From an uncultured Candidatus Saccharibacteria bacterium (GTDB taxonomy: Bacteria > Patescibacteriota > Saccharimonadia > Saccharimonadales > Saccharimonadaceae), in assembly GCA_948868795.1 (NCBI GenBank), contig CAQRDK010000014.1, forward strand, positions 1 through 22,429: 22,429 nt of DNA. Reading direction: 5' to 3'. Each line of letters starts with the position of its first letter. The stretch's first letter is position 1. The notes under the pieces are model-generated. The model saw nothing but the letters and a program-made list of their open reading frames with translations, did no database searches and was not told the origin of the DNA. Both the position numbers and the translations under genes were made by a program. Of this stretch, positions 7,466-15,776 are shown piece by piece.

Positions 7466-9244
7466 ATCCGCAAACTGCGAATTATACAGCTCCGCATAGA
7501 ACCCATCCATCGCCAGGAGTTCCTCATGCTTCCCCTGTTCGACAATTGCCCCGTCCCGCATGACTAGGATCAGATCCGAGTTCCGAATCGTCGACAGCCG
7601 GTGCGCAATCACAAACGACGTCCTCCCCTTCGTCAGCTTCGCAAACGCATCCTGAATCAGTTGCTCTGTCCGTGTGTCGACGTTCGAAGTCGCCTCGTCG
7701 AGAATCATCATCGGCGGATTCGCCACCATCGCCCGCGCAATCGTCAGCAACTGCTTCTCTCCTGCCGAAATATTATCCGAATCCTCGGCAATCTCCGTCT
7801 TATACCCGTGTGGCAACGATTCAATAAAGTGATGAATACTACTCGCCTTCGTCGCCCGCAGAATATCCTCGTGCGTCGCGTTCGGTCGCCCATAGCGGAG
7901 ATTCTCTTCAATCGTCCCCGAGAATAGCCATGTATCCTGAAGCACCATCCCGAACAACTTTCGCACATCTGCGCGCTTCATTTCCCTAGTCGGCACCCCA
8001 TCAATCGCGATATACCCCGACTGCGAATCATAGAACCTCATCAAAAGATTAATAATCGTCGTCTTCCCCGCCCCCGTCGGTCCGACAATCGCCACCTGCA
8101 TCCCCGGCTCAATTTTCACCGAGAAATCCCGAATAATCGGCTTCGCCGGATCATACGCAAAGTCCACATGATTAAACTCCACCGCCCCGCGCACATCAGA
8201 AATCGTCAGCGCCGGCTCTGGATCTGGCGTCTCATCCGGCTCCTCAAGGAAACCATAAACCCGCTCGACCGCCGCCAAAGTCGACTGAATATTCGACGCA
8301 ATCTGCGACACCCCCTGAATCGGCTGATTGAACTGGCTCACATACTGAATAAACGCCTGGATACTACCAATCGCCAGCTTCCCCGAAATCACCATTCCGC
8401 CACCCATCACACAAATCACCGCATACCCTAAGTTCGTCAAAACATGAATAATCGGAAACGCCAACGCCGAGAAGAACTGTGCCTTCCATCCCGTCTCGAA
8501 CAACCGCTGATTCTGCGCCTCAAATTTCTTCGCCGACAACATCTCGTGCGAGTTCGCCTTAATAATCGACTGCCCCGCATAATCTTCCTCGATCGAGCTG
8601 TTCAGCTCGCCCAGCGTCGTCCGGTTTGTCCGGAAATATGCCTGCGCCTTTTTTGCCAGCTGACTAATCGACAAGAACGACAACGGCAAAATCAGCAACG
8701 CCACTAGCGAAAGCGGCACTGAAATCACCATCATCATCACGAAGATCCCGATCAGCTTCACGATGTCCGAAATCACCTCCGACAAAATCCGCGCCATCGA
8801 CTGCGTAATCGCGTCCACGTCATTGCTCATCCTCGAAAGCGTATCGCCAAACTGATGCTTATCAAAATACGACACCGGCAACAGCCCGATCTTCTTAATA
8901 ATCTCATCACGCAGCTGCTTACCGTAACTTTCCGTCACCACCGACAGCGCCACCCCCTGCAAGTAGTTCAGAATTGACGACCCAACATAGAGCAAAATCA
9001 ACTGAATCATCAAACTTGAAATCACACCCCAATCAATCGCCCCCGTCTCCGTATAACTCCGCACCGCCTCGGTCGTCACTTGCCCGAGAATCATCGGCCC
9101 AAACAGCGCCAAAATCACCGACGCCACCGTCAAAATCATCGACGCAATAATCAGCACTCGCCACGGTTTCAGATTCGTCAGCAAATTCCGCACCGTCTTC
9201 CCAAAGTTTTTCGGCTTCGTCGCCACACTCATTGGCCTAGGCAT
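7460..9244 (-). CDS. ABC exporter half-transporter with consensus Walker B and altered signature
   Basis: 594 residues: an N-terminal six-helix transmembrane domain (about 30-310) and a C-terminal nucleotide-binding domain. Walker A GPTGAGKT is at 388-395. The signature is ISAGEKQ (S493), differing from LSGGQ. Walker B is MMILDEATS with the catalytic Glu, and the H-loop is IAHRLS. The start ATG at 9244 follows a textbook AGGAGG at 6 bases, inside the last codons of the preceding gene (8-base overlap), so the two are coupled and made in equal amounts. The other subunit has the opposite pattern (good signature, Asp in place of the catalytic Glu). Together they form a heterodimeric type IV ABC exporter (TM287/288, BmrCD or TmrAB type) with one active and one degenerate ATP site. 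Substrate unknown: lipid, peptide or drug. Confidence 0.9.
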   Translation of the reverse strand: MPRPMSVATKPKNFGKTVRNLLTNLKPWRVLIIASMILTVASVILALFGPMILGQVTTEAVRSYTETGAIDWGVISSLMIQLILLYVGSSILNYLQGVALSVVTESYGKQLRDEIIKKIGLLPVSYFDKHQFGDTLSRMSNDVDAITQSMARILSEVISDIVKLIGIFVMMMVISVPLSLVALLILPLSFLSISQLAKKAQAYFRTNRTTLGELNSSIEEDYAGQSIIKANSHEMLSAKKFEAQNQRLFETGWKAQFFSALAFPIIHVLTNLGYAVICVMGGGMVISGKLAIGSIQAFIQYVSQFNQPIQGVSQIASNIQSTLAAVERVYGFLEEPDETPDPEPALTISDVRGAVEFNHVDFAYDPAKPIIRDFSVKIEPGMQVAIVGPTGAGKTTIINLLMRFYDSQSGYIAIDGVPTREMKRADVRKLFGMVLQDTWLFSGTIEENLRYGRPNATHEDILRATKASSIHHFIESLPHGYKTEIAEDSDNISAGEKQLLTIARAMVANPPMMILDEATSNVDTRTEQLIQDAFAKLTKGRTSFVIAHRLSTIRNSDLILVMRDGAIVEQGKHEELLAMDGFYAELYNSQFADS

Positions 9245-11072
9245 TTTTCACCTCCTTTCTCGCAGAAACCTTCCCAGCTCCCGTACTCTCCTTCCCTTTC
9301 AAAACCTCCACTCCAGTCGATTCTCCTGAAGCTCCCGCCACCTCCTTCTCAAATTCCGCTTCCGAAAGTTGCGACTTCGCAATCTCTCGATAAACCTCAC
9401 AATCCTTCAAAAGCGATTTATGCGTTCCCTTCCCCACGACTTTCCCGTTATTCAAGACCACAATCTGCTCCGCATCTTTAATTGTGCTAATCCTCTGCGC
9501 CACAATCAACGTCACCGCATTTCGCGTCACCGGCTTCAACGCCTTGCGCAACCGAGCGTCCGTCTTCATATCCAGCGCCGAGAACGAATCGTCAAAGATA
9601 TAAATATCCGGATTTTTCGCCACCGCCCGCGCGATCGAGAGCCGCTGCTTCTGTCCGCCCGACACGTTGCTTCCCCCTTGCGCAATGTGCGAATCATAAC
9701 CCTTCTCCAGCTTCTCAATAAACTCCGACGCTTGCGCAATCCGCGCCGCCTCGTGCATCTGCTCCTCCGTAATCTCCGGCGCCCCAAACTTAATATTCGA
9801 CGCCACCGTCCCCGCAAACAACACCCCTCTCTGCGGCACATACCCGATCCGTCGCATCAAATCCTCTTGTGCATAGTTCTTAATCTCAATCCCGTTCACC
9901 AGAATCTCCCCCGTCGTCGCCTCATAAAACCTCGGCACCAGGTTAATCAACGTCGACTTCCCCGACCCCGTCGACCCGATAAACGCCGTCGTTTCCCCTG
10001 CCTTCGCCACGAACGACACATCCTCAAGCACCTTCTCCTCCGCCTTCGCATACGAGAAGCTCACATTCCGAAACTCCACCGACGGCGCAAGCTCCGGCTT
10101 CCCCACCGTCTTCTCTTTCCAAGTAATCTCCTCGCGAGTATCCATAATCTCGTTAATGCGCTTCGCTGACACGTTCGCCCTCGGCAAGATAATAAATAGC
10201 ATCGTCAGGAACAAGAACGACATAATCACCTGAATCGCATACTGCATAAACGCCATCATGTTCCCAAGATACGCAAAATCCTTCGTCATCAACGAAATCC
10301 CGATCCAGATACACAGTAGCGACGCCCCGTTAAATACCATGCTAATCAACGGATCCTGCAGCGCCATCACATTATTCACCCAAATCGCCAGTTTCTTAAA
10401 ACGAGTATTCGTCCGGTCGAATTTCTTCTGCTCCAAGCCCTCATTATTAAACGCCCGAATCACCCGAAGCCCCGTCAAATTCTCCCGCGTCAGCTGCGTA
10501 ATCTTATCAATCATCTGCTGAATAATCTTAAACTTCGGCATCACGATCGCCAAAATCACCACGACCAGCAGCACAATCACCCCGACCGCCAGCGCAATAA
10601 TCCACGTCATGTCCGGCGCCGTCCGAATCGCCTGCACGACCGCAAGCACCGCCGTCATCGGCGCCCGGAGCAACATCGACATACACATCACCGCCGCCTG
10701 CTGCACCTGCGACACATCGTTCGTCGTCCGTGTAATCAGCGACGCCGTCGAAAACTTATTCATATCCGCAACCGAAAAACTCAAAACCTTCGCAAAAATA
10801 TCCCGTCGGAGATCCCGCGAAAACGCCGTCCCGATCCTCGCTGACAAAAAGTTCGCTAGCGACGCCCCCATTGCCGCGACTAGCGCATAAAGCACCATCT
10901 TAATCCCCGCGCCCCAGATAAAATCTACATCCCCCGCCACAATTCCGTCATTCACGATGCTCGCCATCAACGCCGGCAATTGCAACGCCGACCAGACCTG
11001 CCCCGCCACCGCACATAAGAGTATAATTATTTGCCACCAATAAGGTTTAAGATAACGAAAAAGTTTTAGCAT
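9237..11072 (-). CDS. ABC exporter half-transporter with degenerate Walker B
   Basis: 611 residues from the ATG at 11072. I prefer this start because a TTGACA-17-TAGAAT promoter ends 7 bases before it, making the mRNA leaderless and placing upstream in-frame starts inside or before the promoter. The transmembrane domain covers about residues 5-300 (MLKLFRYLKPYWW at the start). Walker A GSTGSGKS is at 366-373, the signature is VSGGQKQRL, and Walker B is IYIFDDSFSALD with Asp where the catalytic Glu should be. A Ser/Gly/Lys/Glu-rich tail closes the protein. It pairs with the downstream subunit: the Asp of this Walker B and the altered signature of the partner fall in the same composite site, the hallmark of a heterodimer with one degenerate ATPase site. 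Confidence 0.9.
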   Translation of the reverse strand: MLKLFRYLKPYWWQIIILLCAVAGQVWSALQLPALMASIVNDGIVAGDVDFIWGAGIKMVLYALVAAMGASLANFLSARIGTAFSRDLRRDIFAKVLSFSVADMNKFSTASLITRTTNDVSQVQQAAVMCMSMLLRAPMTAVLAVVQAIRTAPDMTWIIALAVGVIVLLVVVILAIVMPKFKIIQQMIDKITQLTRENLTGLRVIRAFNNEGLEQKKFDRTNTRFKKLAIWVNNVMALQDPLISMVFNGASLLCIWIGISLMTKDFAYLGNMMAFMQYAIQVIMSFLFLTMLFIILPRANVSAKRINEIMDTREEITWKEKTVGKPELAPSVEFRNVSFSYAKAEEKVLEDVSFVAKAGETTAFIGSTGSGKSTLINLVPRFYEATTGEILVNGIEIKNYAQEDLMRRIGYVPQRGVLFAGTVASNIKFGAPEITEEQMHEAARIAQASEFIEKLEKGYDSHIAQGGSNVSGGQKQRLSIARAVAKNPDIYIFDDSFSALDMKTDARLRKALKPVTRNAVTLIVAQRISTIKDAEQIVVLNNGKVVGKGTHKSLLKDCEVYREIAKSQLSEAEFEKEVAGASGESTGVEVLKGKESTGAGKVSARKEVKNA

Positions 11073-11079
11073 GACTACC

Positions 11080-11108
11080 ATTCTATCGCGTTTATTTTTA
11101 TCTGTCAA
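11080..11108 (-). promoter_or_regulatory. Promoter of the ABC exporter operon
   Basis: Minus strand TTGACA (11108-11103), 17-base spacer, TAGAAT (11085-11080), then 7 bases to the ATG at 11072. Transcription should begin at the start codon. Confidence 0.8.
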
Positions 11109-11245
11109 CCCCGCCTAAATCCCACATCAAACCACCCTGCATCAAAACCACCCCCCCCCAAAAAAAATCCGACCTTCCCTGCCAGCCCTCTACAGCCCAA
11201 CTAATCCCACACAACAACTGCCCAAACCCAAAAACCATTACCGTC

Positions 11246-11274
11246 TTGACATTTCTCGCATTCCGTGCTACAAT
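11246..11274 (+). promoter_or_regulatory. Promoter of the Gly-rich membrane protein
   Basis: TTGACA (11246-11251), 17-base spacer, TACAAT (11269-11274), near consensus. It leads into a leader of about 100 bases. Confidence 0.85.
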
Positions 11275-11290
11275 GATATTAAGTCTCACC

Positions 11291-11325
11291 TGAGGCTCGT
11301 TTGAGATGTCTCAAAATGCCTCAAA
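11291..11325 (+). promoter_or_regulatory. Nested hairpin in the mRNA leader
   Basis: TGAGGC...GCCTCA encloses TTTGAG-atgt-CTCAAA, giving a two-part stem right after the transcription start. It may protect the 5' end or control the gene at 11379. No known riboswitch class fits. Confidence 0.4.
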
Positions 11326-11378
11326 AATATTCAAAGATCCCTCAAACATCACAGTACCTTAAAAAGGAGGAATGTATT

Positions 11379-12314
11379 ATGCCATTCGGATTCGGAGGAC
11401 ACGGAGGAGGTTATGGCGGAGGCTTCGGCGGCCACGGCCCCGGAGGCTTTCACGGCGGCGGTCGTGGCCCAGGCCCCGGTGGCCCAGGTCCTGGCGGCCG
11501 CGGCGGCATTTTTGGTTTATTTGCCCACTTTGGTTTCAACAGCAGCACCGGCTCCGCCAACGCCAACCAATCCAGCCAAAGCACTATCCCACCCCTCGAC
11601 GCCCACGATTTTCCAAACAGCGCCCTCTCCCAGAACGCCAAACCTACCACCGCCCTTGAACGCGTCGATCAATTCCTGATCGACTATCACAGCGTCCATC
11701 GCACAAAAGTCTGCCTCGCCGTCCTGACAGCTTTCATGGCTATTTTTATCGCCATCGCCAGCAACCTTGCCAGCGATACCCGGCTCGCCTGCGATCAGCT
11801 TATCATCGTCAGTTCCGGCCTCGTTCCCTACGTTCTCGCCTGCACCCTGCGCAATCTTATCCATGACCGCGCCGGCCGCAAATTCACCAACCTCGCCTGC
11901 CTCGCCGCCTGCACCACCGGGTTCGTCGCCAGTCTTGTTTGTTGTTTCCTCGGCCTTGGCACGCTCCATGCTGTCTTCGCCAAAGTTTTCGCCTTTCTCG
12001 TCGGCAGCTTCATCAGCAACTGGATCTTCCAGCTTGTCCGCCGCTCCCAAGAACTCCGCGACTTCGACGACGACCGCAAGTCCTACCAATCCCGCACCCT
12101 CGGCGCATCTATGGCTGGTCGCGTTATCGAACTTCTGATTTTCGCGCCCCTCGCCTTCGGCGGACAGCGTGACTTTTTCTGGATTGTCTGGTTCATGGTC
12201 TGCACGTTCTGCTTTGCGACCGCACTCGAATTTGCGCTCAGCTTCATCGCTCATCCCTGCCTGGGCCGTCTTGCCTACTATCTTTCCGCCGACACCGACC
12301 AAATCGTCCAGTAG
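11379..12314 (+). CDS. Membrane protein with Gly/His-rich N-terminus
   Basis: 311 residues from the ATG at 11379, which follows AAAAAGGAGG at 8 bases, the strongest Shine-Dalgarno sequence in the window; longer in-frame starts upstream lie in the leader. Residues 3-48 are almost only Gly, His, Phe, Pro and Arg (for example GGHGGGYGGGFGGHGPGG). After a Ser/Asn linker come about five to six hydrophobic segments (VCLAVLTAFMAIFIAIAS, LIIVSSGLVPYVLACTL, LACLAACTTGFVASLVCC, VFAKVFAFLVGSFI, FFWIVWFMVCTFCFATALE). The gene has its own consensus promoter and a terminator at 12381. The His-rich head could bind metal or nucleic acid, but that is a guess. Not recognised; function unknown. Confidence 0.75.
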   Translation: MPFGFGGHGGGYGGGFGGHGPGGFHGGGRGPGPGGPGPGGRGGIFGLFAHFGFNSSTGSANANQSSQSTIPPLDAHDFPNSALSQNAKPTTALERVDQFLIDYHSVHRTKVCLAVLTAFMAIFIAIASNLASDTRLACDQLIIVSSGLVPYVLACTLRNLIHDRAGRKFTNLACLAACTTGFVASLVCCFLGLGTLHAVFAKVFAFLVGSFISNWIFQLVRRSQELRDFDDDRKSYQSRTLGASMAGRVIELLIFAPLAFGGQRDFFWIVWFMVCTFCFATALEFALSFIAHPCLGRLAYYLSADTDQIVQ

Positions 12315-12380
12315 TTGCCATTCACACCGCATTCCCCTCAACATCCGCGCATCTCGCGCAAGAAGCGCAGAAAACGCAAG

Positions 12381-12410
12381 AAGGACGTCTCAAAAGAGGC
12401 GTCCTTTTCC
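12381..12410 (+). terminator. Rho-independent terminator
   Basis: AAGGACGTCTC (12381-12391), loop AAAA, GAGGCGTCCTT (12396-12406) followed by TTTCCCTT. It separates the Gly-rich protein gene from the queuosine genes. Confidence 0.8.
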
Positions 12411-12411
12411 C

Positions 12412-12439
12412 TTGCAAAACCTCCAAACCATGCTACAAT
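12412..12439 (+). promoter_or_regulatory. Promoter of the queuosine-precursor transporter
   Basis: TTGCAA (12412-12417), 16-base spacer, TACAAT (12434-12439), then 8 bases to the ATG at 12448; leaderless or nearly so. Confidence 0.7.
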
Positions 12440-12447
12440 ATATATCT

Positions 12448-13146
12448 ATGAAAACTACAAAATCTAATTCCGACAACGCCCCAATGCCCGCCAAATCCGC
12501 CCGCTACCTTATGGTCATGGGCGCCATCATGAGCTGCATGGTCGTTGTCGCAAACCTCGCCGCCATCAAACTCTGGAATCTTTTCGGCATCCCAGTCGAC
12601 GGCGGAATCATCATGTTCCCTATCACCTACATCCTCGGCGACCTCATCGTCGAAATCTACGGCAAACGCACCGCCGACACCGTCGCGACCTGCGGGCTCA
12701 CTCTCGGCCTTCTGACTTGTATCCTCCTCTGGATCGTCTCCGCTCTCCCCGATTACCCCGGCGCCGACAACTCCGCCTTCGTCGCTATCTCCGGCATGGC
12801 TAGCCGCATCTTCCTCGCCAGCATCTTCAGCTTCTGGTGCAGTCAACGCTTCAACAATTTCCTCTTCGTCAAAATCCGTCAAAACTCCCCGAAGCACCTC
12901 AACAAATTCTGGTTCCGCGCTCTTAGCTCCTCCTTCTTCGCCCACCTTCTCGACTCTGTCATTTTTGAAACCGCCGCTTTCATCGGCCGCCTCACTTTCT
13001 GGGAATTTCTCACTCAAGCCGGCTTCGCTTTCATCGCTGGCCTCATCCTCGAAGCCATCTTCCTCCCGCTTACAAATTACCTCGCCAAAACCCTCAAATC
13101 CCGCCTTCACTTTGAAGACGGCCACTCCACTCTGACGACCGATTAG
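12448..13146 (+). CDS. Queuosine precursor transporter (VUT/YhhQ family)
   Basis: 232 residues, all membrane-spanning apart from the first 15 or so. The motifs GGIIMFPITYILGDLIVEIYG and SRIFLASIFSFW are typical of the YhhQ/VUT family (queuine or preQ0/preQ1 uptake). The ATG at 12448 is 8 bases after a TACAAT box; longer in-frame extensions run through the terminator and promoter and are rejected. The next gene is Tgt, which uses the imported base, so the two form a salvage pathway. This fits an organism with no de novo queuosine genes in view. Confidence in family is high. Confidence 0.88.
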   Translation: MKTTKSNSDNAPMPAKSARYLMVMGAIMSCMVVVANLAAIKLWNLFGIPVDGGIIMFPITYILGDLIVEIYGKRTADTVATCGLTLGLLTCILLWIVSALPDYPGADNSAFVAISGMASRIFLASIFSFWCSQRFNNFLFVKIRQNSPKHLNKFWFRALSSSFFAHLLDSVIFETAAFIGRLTFWEFLTQAGFAFIAGLILEAIFLPLTNYLAKTLKSRLHFEDGHSTLTTD

Positions 13147-13161
13147 ATGCTATAATATAAT
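13133..13161 (+). promoter_or_regulatory. Promoter of tgt
   Basis: CTGACG (13133-13138), 17-base spacer, TATAAT (13156-13161), 7 bases to the ATG. A second TATAAT overlaps at 13151-13156. Confidence 0.6.
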
Positions 13162-13168
13162 AATATAT

Positions 13169-14422
13169 ATGTCATTCTTTGAAATCGAAAAATCAATCCC
13201 TGGTTCCCTCGGCCGCGCCGGCGTCATTCACACCGCCCACGGCGATATCAAGACCCCTGCTTTCATGTCCGTCGGCACCCACGGCTACGTTCGCTTTCTC
13301 TCTGCCGACGACCTAAATGCTGCCGGCGCCCAGGCCATGCTCTCCAACGGCTATCACCTCCGTCGCGAAGCTCCCGAAATCGCGGGCCAAGGCGGTCTCG
13401 CCAATTGGCGCCCCGATCGCCAAGACGGGCTGCCGAATAACCCCTGGCAAAAACCCACCATCACCGACTCCGGTGGTTTCCAGGTCATGTCTCTCGGCTC
13501 CGGTCTCGGCAAAGTCGTCTCCATGGAAAAAGAACGCGGCGTCACCAACACCGCCCATAAAGAACGCCTCGCCCACGTCTCCGAAAAAGGCGTCGACTTC
13601 ACCGACCCCTTCGATGGTCAGCCCGATTTCATCGGCCCCGAAGAATCCATGCGCATCCAATGCCAAATCGGCTCGGATATTCATATGGCTTTCGATGAGC
13701 TTACTTCCCTTGCTGACACTTATGAATATAATATTGAAGCCATGGCCCGCACCGAACGCTGGGCCGAGCGCAGCCTCCGCGAACATCTCAAACATCGCGA
13801 CGATCTCGGCTACCGCCAGCATCTCTACGGCGTCCTCCAGGGCGGCCGCTGGGAAGACCTCCGTCGCTCAACCGCGAAAACTCTCGGTGCAATGACCGTC
13901 CCCGACCCGGCCACCGGCACTCCGACCGAGTTCGACGGTTTCGGCCTCGGCGGCGCCTTCTTGAAAGAAGACCTCGGCGCAATCCTCCGCTGGTGCAACG
14001 AAGAACTCCCCGCAAACAAACCTCGCCACCTCCTCGGCCTTTCCCATCCTGACGATATTTTCATCGGCGCCGAAATGGGCGCTGACACCTTCGACTGCGT
14101 CGCCCCTACCCGCGAAGCCCGCCATGGCAAAATTTATACCCATGACGGCAACCTTAACCTCCGCCAATTCACCGGCGTCGAAAAGCCCCTCGAGCCCGGC
14201 TGCGACTGCGCAACCTGCCGCGCCGGCTGGACGCTCGGTTCCCTTCGCGCCCTCTGGCGTTCCGGCGACCCCGCGAAAAAAGCGCAATACTACCGCCTCG
14301 CTTCCGCCCATAATCTCCGTTTCATCATCCGCCTCACCGAAGAAATCCGCCAAAGCATCCTCGACGACCGCTTCTTCAAATTCCGCGACTCTTTCCTCCG
14401 CCGTTACTACAAAAACGCCTAA
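13169..14422 (+). CDS. tgt: Queuine tRNA-ribosyltransferase (tRNA-guanine transglycosylase)
   Basis: 417 residues. It exchanges guanine-34 of GUN-anticodon tRNAs (Asp, Asn, His, Tyr) for queuine or preQ1. TDSGGFQ contains the substrate-binding and catalytic Asp100, DCVAPTR the nucleophile Asp309, and Cys345, Cys347, Cys350 and His381 form the zinc site (CDCATC...H). The substrate region VLQGG and GFGLGGAF is also clear. The length is slightly above the usual 370-390. It begins 22 bases after the transporter gene but has its own TATAAT 7 bases before the ATG, so it can be made from a leaderless mRNA. All key residues are present; the call is secure. Confidence 0.96.
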   Translation: MSFFEIEKSIPGSLGRAGVIHTAHGDIKTPAFMSVGTHGYVRFLSADDLNAAGAQAMLSNGYHLRREAPEIAGQGGLANWRPDRQDGLPNNPWQKPTITDSGGFQVMSLGSGLGKVVSMEKERGVTNTAHKERLAHVSEKGVDFTDPFDGQPDFIGPEESMRIQCQIGSDIHMAFDELTSLADTYEYNIEAMARTERWAERSLREHLKHRDDLGYRQHLYGVLQGGRWEDLRRSTAKTLGAMTVPDPATGTPTEFDGFGLGGAFLKEDLGAILRWCNEELPANKPRHLLGLSHPDDIFIGAEMGADTFDCVAPTREARHGKIYTHDGNLNLRQFTGVEKPLEPGCDCATCRAGWTLGSLRALWRSGDPAKKAQYYRLASAHNLRFIIRLTEEIRQSILDDRFFKFRDSFLRRYYKNA

Positions 14423-14429
14423 TCTATGC

Positions 14430-14435
14430 TATAAT
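14430..14435 (+). promoter_or_regulatory. -10 box of the AI-2E family gene
   Basis: TATAAT ends 6 bases before the ATG at 14442 and begins 8 bases after the tgt stop. The 6-base gap equals that found in all 11 array units, pointing to a leaderless transcript. Confidence 0.6.
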
Positions 14436-14441
14436 AGCCTC

Positions 14442-15536
14442 ATGGATAAGAAAAGCTACCGCGTTGATATTGATACAAAAACCTTCGTCCGTTTCTGGCT
14501 CGTTATTCTCGCTCTCGGCCTCGTCGCGCTCTTCGTCTGGAAAGCCCTCCCCGGCCTCATCATCGTCGGCATCGCCCTCTTCCTTTCGATTGCGATTCAG
14601 CCTCTCGCCGCCCGCATCCAGCGCCTGACCAAAAAAGAAAACTCCTCCTTCGCCTCCGTCATGGCCTACGTCATCATCATCCTCGTCCTCGGCATCATTA
14701 TCGCCGTCGTCGCCCCAGTCGTCATCGACGAGACCGTCCGCTTCGTCCGCCAGCTCCCCGCCACCTTCGAAGACACCCTCGGTGGCTGGGAAGGTATCAA
14801 CACTTTCGGCCAAAGCCTCGGTATTGATAACCTCCAAAACGAAATCTTCACCGCCCTCCAAAACTTCTCCAACACTTTCGTCGGCAATTTCAGCAGCATC
14901 CTCGTCAACAGCATCGGCGCCGTCTCCCAAGTCGCCACCGGCGGCATCTTAACCCTCATCCTGACCCTCCTCTTCTCAATTGAAGGACCAGCCATCATCC
15001 AATCCTTCTGGACCACCCTTGAAGGCCGCCGCAAAAACTCCGCTCTCCGCGCCTGGAAACGTCTCTCCGAGCGCCTCGCCGGCGTCATCTCCACCTACGT
15101 CTCGAAACAAGTCACCGTCGCCGTCCTCGACGGCTGCGTCACAACCGTCGCCGTCCTTCTCCTCTCGCTGACCTGCGGCTTCTCCAGCGGTCTCGCCCTC
15201 CCCATGGGTCTGATCGCCATGACCTTCTATCTTATCCCAATGTTCGGCCCCATCATCAGCTGCGTCCTTATTTCCCTCCTCCTCTTCTTCAGCTCCCCTG
15301 TTGCCGCCATCATCTTTCTCATTTTCTACATCATCTACGAACAAATCGAAAACAACTTCATCGCCCCGAAACTCCAAGGCGACGCTCTGAACCTCCCGAC
15401 TGCCCTCGTCCTCACCGCCATCGTTATCGGTATGTATATGTTTGGCCTCGTCGGCGCCATCATCGCCATCCCCATCGCCGGCTGCATCAAGGTCGTCCTC
15501 GAAGAATACCCGAACCTCCGCGAAGCCGGCCTCTAG
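14442..15536 (+). CDS. AI-2E family (PerM/YdiK-like) transporter
   Basis: 364 residues from the ATG at 14442; the longer open frame upstream overlaps tgt and is not used. The pattern is typical of the family: two N-terminal helices (FVRFWLVILALGLVALFVW, LPGLIIVGIALFLSIAIQPL), the segment AYVIIILVLGIIIAVVAPVV, a long soluble region (about 95-175), then C-terminal helices with FYLIPMFGPIISC and the signature YEQIENNFIAPKLQG. Family members export autoinducer-2 or act as ion/proton antiporters; the substrate cannot be read from sequence. It is followed by tRNA-Gln. Confidence 0.9.
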   Translation: MDKKSYRVDIDTKTFVRFWLVILALGLVALFVWKALPGLIIVGIALFLSIAIQPLAARIQRLTKKENSSFASVMAYVIIILVLGIIIAVVAPVVIDETVRFVRQLPATFEDTLGGWEGINTFGQSLGIDNLQNEIFTALQNFSNTFVGNFSSILVNSIGAVSQVATGGILTLILTLLFSIEGPAIIQSFWTTLEGRRKNSALRAWKRLSERLAGVISTYVSKQVTVAVLDGCVTTVAVLLLSLTCGFSSGLALPMGLIAMTFYLIPMFGPIISCVLISLLLFFSSPVAAIIFLIFYIIYEQIENNFIAPKLQGDALNLPTALVLTAIVIGMYMFGLVGAIIAIPIAGCIKVVLEEYPNLREAGL

Positions 15537-15562
15537 CCCTTCCCTTTTCTAGCCAAACGTGA

Positions 15563-15568
15563 TACAAT
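15563..15568 (+). promoter_or_regulatory. -10 box of the tRNA-Gln gene
   Basis: TACAAT, 10 bases before the mature 5' end. No clear -35 box is visible. Confidence 0.4.
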
Positions 15569-15578
15569 ACAAACATAT

Positions 15579-15653
15579 TGGGCCGTCGCCAAGTGGTAAG
15601 GCACTGGGTTTTGGTCCCAGCATTCGCAGGTTCGAATCCTGCCGGCCCAGCCA
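15579..15653 (+). tRNA. tRNA-Gln (anticodon TTG)
   Basis: The acceptor arms TGGGCCG and CGGCCCA pair fully, with discriminator G and an encoded CCA. The anticodon stem CTGGG/CCCAG holds the loop TTTTGGT, anticodon TTG. The T arm GCAGG-TTCGAAT-CCTGC is canonical. It marks the left edge of the template-RNA array. Confidence 0.97.
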
Positions 15654-15690
15654 AGAAAGTATCTCCGCTCCCCGCGGAGGTATTTTCTTG
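15653..15690 (+). terminator. Terminator after tRNA-Gln
   Basis: AAGAAAGTATCTCCGC pairs with GCGGAGGTATTTTCTT (16 pairs including two G-U wobbles) around a 5-base loop. The T-rich 3' arm and strong stem suit termination; the reverse direction would also work. Confidence 0.7.
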
Positions 15691-15776
15691 CGTAACTAGC
15701 CCAGATTTACTCACTTCAGGTTCGTTATGCGACGCGAGCGTCGCATTGACTTTTCTGCCAGCCCAACAACTTATAC

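Noticed and set aside
11301..11378. Upstream extension of the Gly-rich protein gene
   Set aside because: It would lie in the structured leader; the ATG at 11379 has a strong AGGAGG at the right distance.
14124..14441. Long N-terminal extension of the AI-2E family gene
   Set aside because: It overlaps tgt in another frame; TATAAT 6 bases before the ATG at 14442 marks the true start.
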